DNA of 64,000 nucleotides from Chelydra serpentina (lineage: Eukaryota > Chordata > Testudines > Chelydridae), in NCBI GenBank assembly GCA_037349315.1, contig JBAIAC010000057.1, positions 6,758,001 to 6,822,000 on the forward strand, given 5' to 3'. The notes beneath the pieces were generated by a model. It was not told the DNA's origin. It ran no database searches and saw only the letters and a list, made by a program, of their open reading frames with translations. This document shows, one piece after another, positions 58,382 through 64,000 of the stretch. Both the position numbers and the translations under genes were made by a program. Each line of letters starts with the position of its first letter. Position 1 is the stretch's first letter.

Positions 58382-59339
58382 GTGAGCGTTCCTCATGTGG
58401 GGTGTTTTACGTGGCATTTGCTGGTTAAAGGTTCATCTGCAGTTTGACCCGATCTCTTGTGCTATTCTGAATCAGTGCATTCCTTGCAAAATTCATATAA
58501 CTTTATCGCTGAAATGCCACCAGGGTACTTGGTGCTGTTTGAGACAGAGATGGTCTCTGCCATTTACGAGTTGAGTACCTGGAAGGAAGGGTTGATAACT
58601 CTCATGGTCAGGTTTGAAAAGCTTGTTCCTCGTCTTTCCCCACCCCCGACTCCCCATACTGCACACAATATTAGACTATCAGAACTTCTCTTGGCTTTTT
58701 TGGTACAGTATTTTTCAGAGAAGAGGGGTGTTTTGGCTCCCTGACTTTATCTGAATCATGATTTTCAGTATCTCCTGAGATGTCCAGTGCAGATCCATCA
58801 GTGTATCTGCTAGGTGGGCCTGTCTGCCCAACCCCAGAATCCCAGCTGTCTTTCAGGAACCTTGGACTCTGATGCATCGTTCCAGTTTCTGGGTCTTGGA
58901 TAAAATTATAGATAGTATTAAACTGTTACAGCTGGCGGGGGTATGTCATTCCCTTTGTCTTATCAGTTGTTTGCTATAAGATTTTCACATTGCCAATGGA
59001 GAAACGCTGGAGACCACCAAGGTATGTGCGCAAAACTTTTAACTGAGCCCAAAGAGAGACGGTTTTCAAGGTGTTTAAATTGGGTGTAGTATTAGGGTGT
59101 CAGGCCATGTTGTTACACTAGTTAATTACATTAGTGCTGCTTAGAGATTCTGATGCTGTGAAATCTCCTTTACTGATGCGCTCCACTGCTAGTGATTGGT
59201 CTGATTTACATCTTACTGCTCGGTGACTAGCAATAAGAGAGTGAGCCATTTACTTTTCATCACATAGCGAACTGATCCCATTCAGACAGTTAATGCCTCC
59301 GTTACACCATCGCAGTATCATGGGCCTCTCAACCCCCTA

Positions 59340-59590
59340 GGCCTTGTCTACATGAGAACGTTTTTCAGTATAACCTGAGGTGTGAACTTAAACCAATCTA
59401 GTTATGCTGGTATAACCCTTGTGTGGACACTTTTATTCCAGGCTAATTTTTGGTTTAGTTTATGTCACTTGGGAAAGGGTTTAAGATAATCCTAAGAAAG
59501 CCACTTGTATCCTGGAATAAGAATGTCCATAAGGAAGGTTAGACCCGGTAAAACTATACCTGTGTAACTTGTAAAACTTTCCTATAGAGA
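59340..59590. mobile_element. possible short TIR-type DNA element
   Basis: The left end 'ggccttgtctacatgagaa' has the family TIR core. Inner 'ctagttatgctggtataacc' and 'ggtaaaactatacctgtg' resemble a turtle short DNA element. The right end is not clear. Confidence 0.45.
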
Positions 59591-60013
59591 AGACGTTACT
59601 TCTGGCTGAATCACTTTGATTAGAAACCAAGCTCAAATGGAATGTCCTGACTGGCAAAGATAGCCTGGAATGGTGGTGGTAAGAGGATATTTAGTTATCA
59701 ATGGTCCACATCTCAATGACTTTGAAGATAGCCCTCCAAGACATCTGTGGCTGCTACAGAACAAAGCCAAAGGAACTGCAACAGAAGGAAATAGATAAGC
59801 ATCCTTATCAGGAGTCCTTGATTATTCTCAGAGTCCCTGGGACTCTGTTGGGCTGGAATATCTGCTTGCAGAAACTTTCTTTAAAAATGAAAGTATGTAA
59901 ATATTAAAAAGAAGAAAACGGGGGCGGGGGGGGGGGGGAGAGGCGGAATGAAGGCTGATGGAGAAACGATAGTTACACAGAGGAAACTCTTCCTTTAAAC
60001 AGTTCATCTAAAG

Positions 60014-60327
60014 CAGTGGTTCTCAACCAGGGGTCCGGGGCCCCCTGGGGGTCCACGAGCAGGTTTCAGGGGGCTGCCAAGCATGGCTAGCGTTAGATTC
60101 ACTGAGGTCCAGGGCAGAAAGCTGAAACCCCAGGGCTGCAGCTAAAGCCTGAGTGATGTAGCTTCGCAAGGGACCCTATGGTGTGGGGCCCTGCTTTCTA
60201 CCCCCTAACGCCGGCCCTGGCTTTGATTGCAGAAAACCAGTCCTTGTGGCACAGGTGGGCCATGGAGTTTTTGTAGCATGTTGTGGGGGGAGGGCTGGCT
60301 CAGAAAGAAAAAGGTTGAGAACCCCTG
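60014..60327. mobile_element. non-autonomous hAT-type DNA element with perfect 8-bp duplication
   Basis: 314 bases. Ends 'cagtggttctcaacc' and 'ggttgagaacccctg' are inverted repeats typical of hAT (Charlie-like) elements. Both sides carry the identical octamer atctaaag (60006-60013 and 60328-60335). No transposase frame. Confidence 0.93.
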
Positions 60328-62254
60328 ATCTAAAGAACCAATGTTATTGGCATTGATGGTGACTACTGCATGGCCAACACTTTCAGGCCTAATTTTATGG
60401 TGTGCCTTTAAGGAATAAGAGAGGTCCCACATGTCAGCCTGGACGCTGAATGATATCACAGGCATAAACAGTGACCATCTTGTTCTAGGTCGTTAAATGT
60501 GTACCGATCGGAGTGAGTCATGACACATCCAGCTTCTCCATCCTTAATGGGAATTGGGAAGAGAGGATCAGGTTGTCCAGAGCAAGCCTGTAGGAAAATG
60601 GGTCATAAATTGTCCGTTCACATTGCAGCGTTGAGTGTCCTTCCTCCCTCAAGGCTTTACAAAACTTGGCAGAGGAGTTGAGAGCGCGCGCCCCCTGCCC
60701 TGTGATCCAATCCATGTGAACCGAGCAGAAAGAAGTGAACCTGGAAGCCTGCCCCACAGCTGATCTGTAAAACAGCACAGACAGTCGAGCCAAAGTCATG
60801 AATATTCCCTTTTAGAGAGAGCGGTGTAGCCAAACTAGAAACTTCTACAGCACCAGCAAACCTTTGGAAAGGTCATGGCTTGCTGATGTTGTTGTGATTT
60901 GGAGCCAGCCTTTGCAGTGGGGGAAGGGTGATCTACAGGTCCAGCTTTTGCTGAGCTCATGGGAAGCTAAAACAATGAAAGGAAAGAATCTGAGTGTGTC
61001 AGCCACATTTACACCCTAGAGGGTCAGGGAAGGGAAATCTCTTCGGGCCCTGTTCTCAAGACCGAGTAACAAGATTTTGGTTCATTTCCATGGGTCAAGA
61101 GTTTAGTCCCTGAGCTAAAATGCAACGTGAAATGCATGGCAGATTTATCTGCACTCACACCCAGAGCTTCGCAGTGAGGGTCACACATCATTATGCTGCC
61201 TCAGCTTCTAACAAGCGGAAAGCAGTGAGGTTTGGTCTGACTATGGGAGGGTCTGTTGAAAATGCTCAGGTGGAAGCCAGAAAAGTGTGTGCGCGATTTG
61301 GGAAACTTTTTTTTTTTTTTTTTTGGTGCTTAAAACAGGCTGCGATCTTTCAGTGCACAGTATCAAAACAGGGTCTCACCTCCGGATTGGAGATCAGAGA
61401 GGTACACAGTGTGTGGCCTTGGCGGCCAGAGGCAGCCTTTAGCACCATGAAATAATGGCTCCTCCTCGGAATTGTATGTAGAGAACAAAGCTGATCGCTT
61501 ACAGGGTTTGATTGCTGGGGCACCAAGAAGCACTTTTTATTTGTCTAGAAGACACAAGTACAAGCAGATATGATGTCTTCATGCACTAATTGTATGAGCA
61601 TCTATGTAAATGATCTGCCCGTGGTCTCCAGACAGATTGCCAGTGCAGCCCGTGTGCAGCCAGGGCTAGCGTGGTTCCAATAAGGAACAAGAGATATTGA
61701 AATCTGACTTTTAGGGGCCACGTGGTGATTCAAACGAAGGTTCACACCTGAGGCTTCCCAAGGTTTTTTCCCCAACAAACACCCACCAGACCTGTTCAAA
61801 AAGAGAATTAGCTGCAAAAAAACGTTTAATGCTGCTGCTTCCCGGGCCCCAGGCTCCTTGTCCATTTGTTTTATCCCTTGTCGGTTTCACACCACAACAA
61901 ACACAGGAGTTAGGAGAGATGGATCTGAACACAACATTTCCAGATTATTTTAAATCCAGAAAAGAAGCTGAAAAGCACCTGCCAGATCTTGACCGAAGAA
62001 ATTGCTGTTTACAACGGAAGTATTTTTAGCGGGGGGAGGGAAGGAGATTGGAATAGAGGACTGCAGGCACCAAAGGTCATCTTTGTGAGTATATCCCAAC
62101 TTTCTGAATGATTCGTGTCACTAACGGCCTTTGATGGTCAATACAAACAGGCCTTCTTTCTTTTAGAGAAGAAAGTGGAGACTCTGGGGGTGTCCGCTCG
62201 GCGGACGGAGATGCAATTTCCTGCTTGAAGGAGCGGTTGCTCTGATCAAGCCAG

Positions 62255-62469
62255 CACGCTAAAGTTAGAAGTGTAGCCACGGCGGCAGGACAGGCTAGCT
62301 GCCGGTGCTTGTGCCTAGGGTTTCAGATGGGACTGTCCTTGGGGCAGCTAGCCAGTCGTGCCACTGCTGCGACACTCTGGTTTTAGGGCTCTGGCTCGCT
62401 CAGAGCTACTGCAGGTGTGTCTGCTCGAGCTGGAAATTATGCTTTCCCGCTTCAGTGAAAACATACCCT
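62255..62469. mobile_element. possible short TIR-type DNA element
   Basis: The right end 'cagtgaaaacataccc' resembles the family tail (agtgtagacataccc). The interior has inverted 'gctagctgcc' / 'ggcagctagc'. The left end is uncertain. Confidence 0.45.
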
Positions 62470-63106
62470 TAGCTTAGAGAATTGTGTCTTCAGGTCTCGT
62501 GTAACAAGTCTGTGAACATGTGGACACAGCTGATTCATCTGGAATATCATTATAACTCTGTCGCGACTAGCACATGAGCATGATGGACGTTTGTGGCCTT
62601 CCTGTAAAGGGCAGACATCAGCTCTGTCTGAAAGGTTTGAGCACAGCATTAGGAACACAATGTATGAGTCTACTTTAGAGAAAGGCAGACCCGCTTGGCA
62701 GAATCACGCACCAGCCTCTCGGTGGAGTCCATTTTCTTCATGCCAAAGAGACTTTGCAACCTGTTCATCTCTTTTCTGCATTCCAGTTCCACCAGTGTGA
62801 AATTGATGGGTTGCACTCTTTCGACAGGAAGATTGACAGGAAACATCCACCAATGGCAGCTACTCATATGAGCTTCCAGTTATTGGCATTTTTCCTCTGC
62901 TCTTTCTGCGGTCAGCTCGGTTTTCTCAGATGAAACTTTCCATAGTATTAATGCTAACGATTGAACTCAAACAAGCTCCGGTTAAAACGTCAATAAACAG
63001 AACAGCTTAATTAAGCTTTAACAAGCAGCAGACTCTTCGGGGCAAGTCATTCCAGACTTGCACACTGGAGATGCAGGAAACATACTGAACAGGTAATGGA
63101 TTTAGA

Positions 63107-63318
63107 CGCTTCCCTAGTGGTTAGAGCTGGGAACTGTGAGTCGGGAGACCTGGATCCTGGTTTTGGTTTTGCCATTTGACTCAGTGTGTGACCTTGGGCA
63201 AGTCACGTAATCTCTCTGCTCCCTAGTTTCCTCATCTGCAAAGCAGAGAAAAGTACATGACAACCTTTTGTAAAGTACATCGAGGTCTTTACACAAAAGT
63301 TGTTACATAAATTAAAGG
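63107..63318 (+). mobile_element. tRNA-derived SINE, sense
   Basis: Head 'ccctagtggttagagctggg', body 'gtgaccttgggcaagtcacg', 'ctagtttcctcatctgcaaa' and tail 'gtaaagtacatcgaggtct'. Same broad group as 38525-38742, more diverged. Confidence 0.78.
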
Positions 63319-64000
63319 TCTTTTCTCCTTTCTACAAAATAATGTTGTTGTTGCTATTTATTTGTATTATCCTAAAGCCTGGGAGCCCCAGTCACCTTTT
63401 CCTTGGCCTTTCCTACACAACATTTCAGAGTTTTTGCATATTGAGAGAATTGCATTTCCTTCTCATGGAAAGATTAGATCAAAAATTAGGCAGACTACCG
63501 TCTTTTTCCAAGTTGTACTGAGGAGCAGCCTTAAAAATTATGTCTGGGAGAGTCTGAAGATCTGTATTATTCTAATGGAAGACTGAGAGAAAGCATCTAA
63601 ATTGCTGATGCGATGATAAAAACTAAACTGATTGCCTTAGTATTCAAGTAAAATGGGTGCTTATCCACCTGGCTTAAAGAGAGGCATATATGGATGCCGA
63701 GACTGATATCAGGCTAATACAACAGACTTAAACAAGGGAACCACCCAAAGAAAAACACAGCTAAGAGATCTGTGGCAGCTGAAAAGCTTTCCCGTTCTAC
63801 ACTCCAAGCGCAGTGAGTATTAGAACCCCCTATCCCCAGTATGGCTGAAGACATTCTTTTGCCCAACATGTCACTGAAAAGTTCCAGAACAATAATAAAG
63901 GAACGCTTACAAGCCAGGCGCTGTTTCGATTGTTACAAAACCCAAGACTTTATCCATGCTCTTTCATGTGCCCAAGAATTGAAATTCCTGATGGGAACCA

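Larger units (their letters stand above)
58382..64000. other. intron 47, at least 5.6 kb, open at window end
   Basis: No further MACF1 exon is visible; the next one should begin with the MFQKEQVDPLQ segment known from mammals, and I do not find it. The intron holds a possible short DNA element (59340), a G-run (59917-59938), a hAT-type element (60014), a T-run (61305-61324), another short DNA element (to 62469) and a SINE (63107). Confidence 0.75.

Noticed and set aside
1..64000. CRISPR arrays, tRNA or rRNA genes, operons, riboswitches
   Set aside because: None is present. tRNA-like and 5S-like segments are heads of SINEs, and the gene structure is that of a vertebrate.

Overview
The window is animal nuclear DNA, most likely from a cryptodiran turtle. 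It has intron-rich vertebrate gene structure, CR1 LINEs, tRNA-derived SINEs of the turtle type with CR1-like tails, a 5S-rRNA-derived SINE, and many short inverted-repeat DNA elements whose ends read roughly GG(N)nGTCTACACT. The turtle assignment rests on recognising these repeat families from memory and was not searched.

One gene fills the window on the + strand: MACF1 (microtubule-actin crosslinking factor 1, ACF7), a giant spectraplakin. I resolve 47 consecutive coding exons between 327 and 58381. They join in one open frame with GT/AG borders and matching phases, giving 14,634 coding nucleotides or 4,878 codons. The gene is partial at both ends: the calponin-homology actin-binding domain lies upstream, and the rest of the rod, the EF-hands and the GAS2/GAR microtubule-binding domain lie downstream.

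Layout: exons 1-25 (327-23968) encode the plakin domain, with its SH3 module split over exons 11 and 12. Exon 26 (27529-32928) is one exon of exactly 1,800 codons carrying two clusters of about 20 plakin (plectin) repeats joined by long charged linkers. Exons 27-30 (33410-36456) are spectrin-type exons that travel with it. Exons 31-47 (37999-58381) encode the first part of the spectrin-repeat rod. Exons 26-30 are all phase 0-0 and sum to 6,144 nt, so exon 25 can splice straight to exon 31. That corresponds to the known MACF1a / MACF1b (plectin-repeat) isoform choice.

Reading exon lengths and sequences together shows that exons 23-34 are tandem copies of one two-exon spectrin module, about 150 + 216-234 nt. 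The plakin-repeat exon sits exactly between modules 1 and 2, and the optional block contains whole modules 2 and 3. Skipping it therefore keeps the rod periodicity.

The introns hold a dense layer of mobile elements. They include five sense-oriented CR1 pieces (one with a degenerate reverse transcriptase starting almost at a splice donor), two hAT-type elements with visible 8-bp target duplications, about ten short TIR elements, several nested insertions, and SINEs on both strands. No RNA gene, CRISPR array, bacterial-type operon or second protein gene was found. The last 5.6 kb (58382-64000) is intron.
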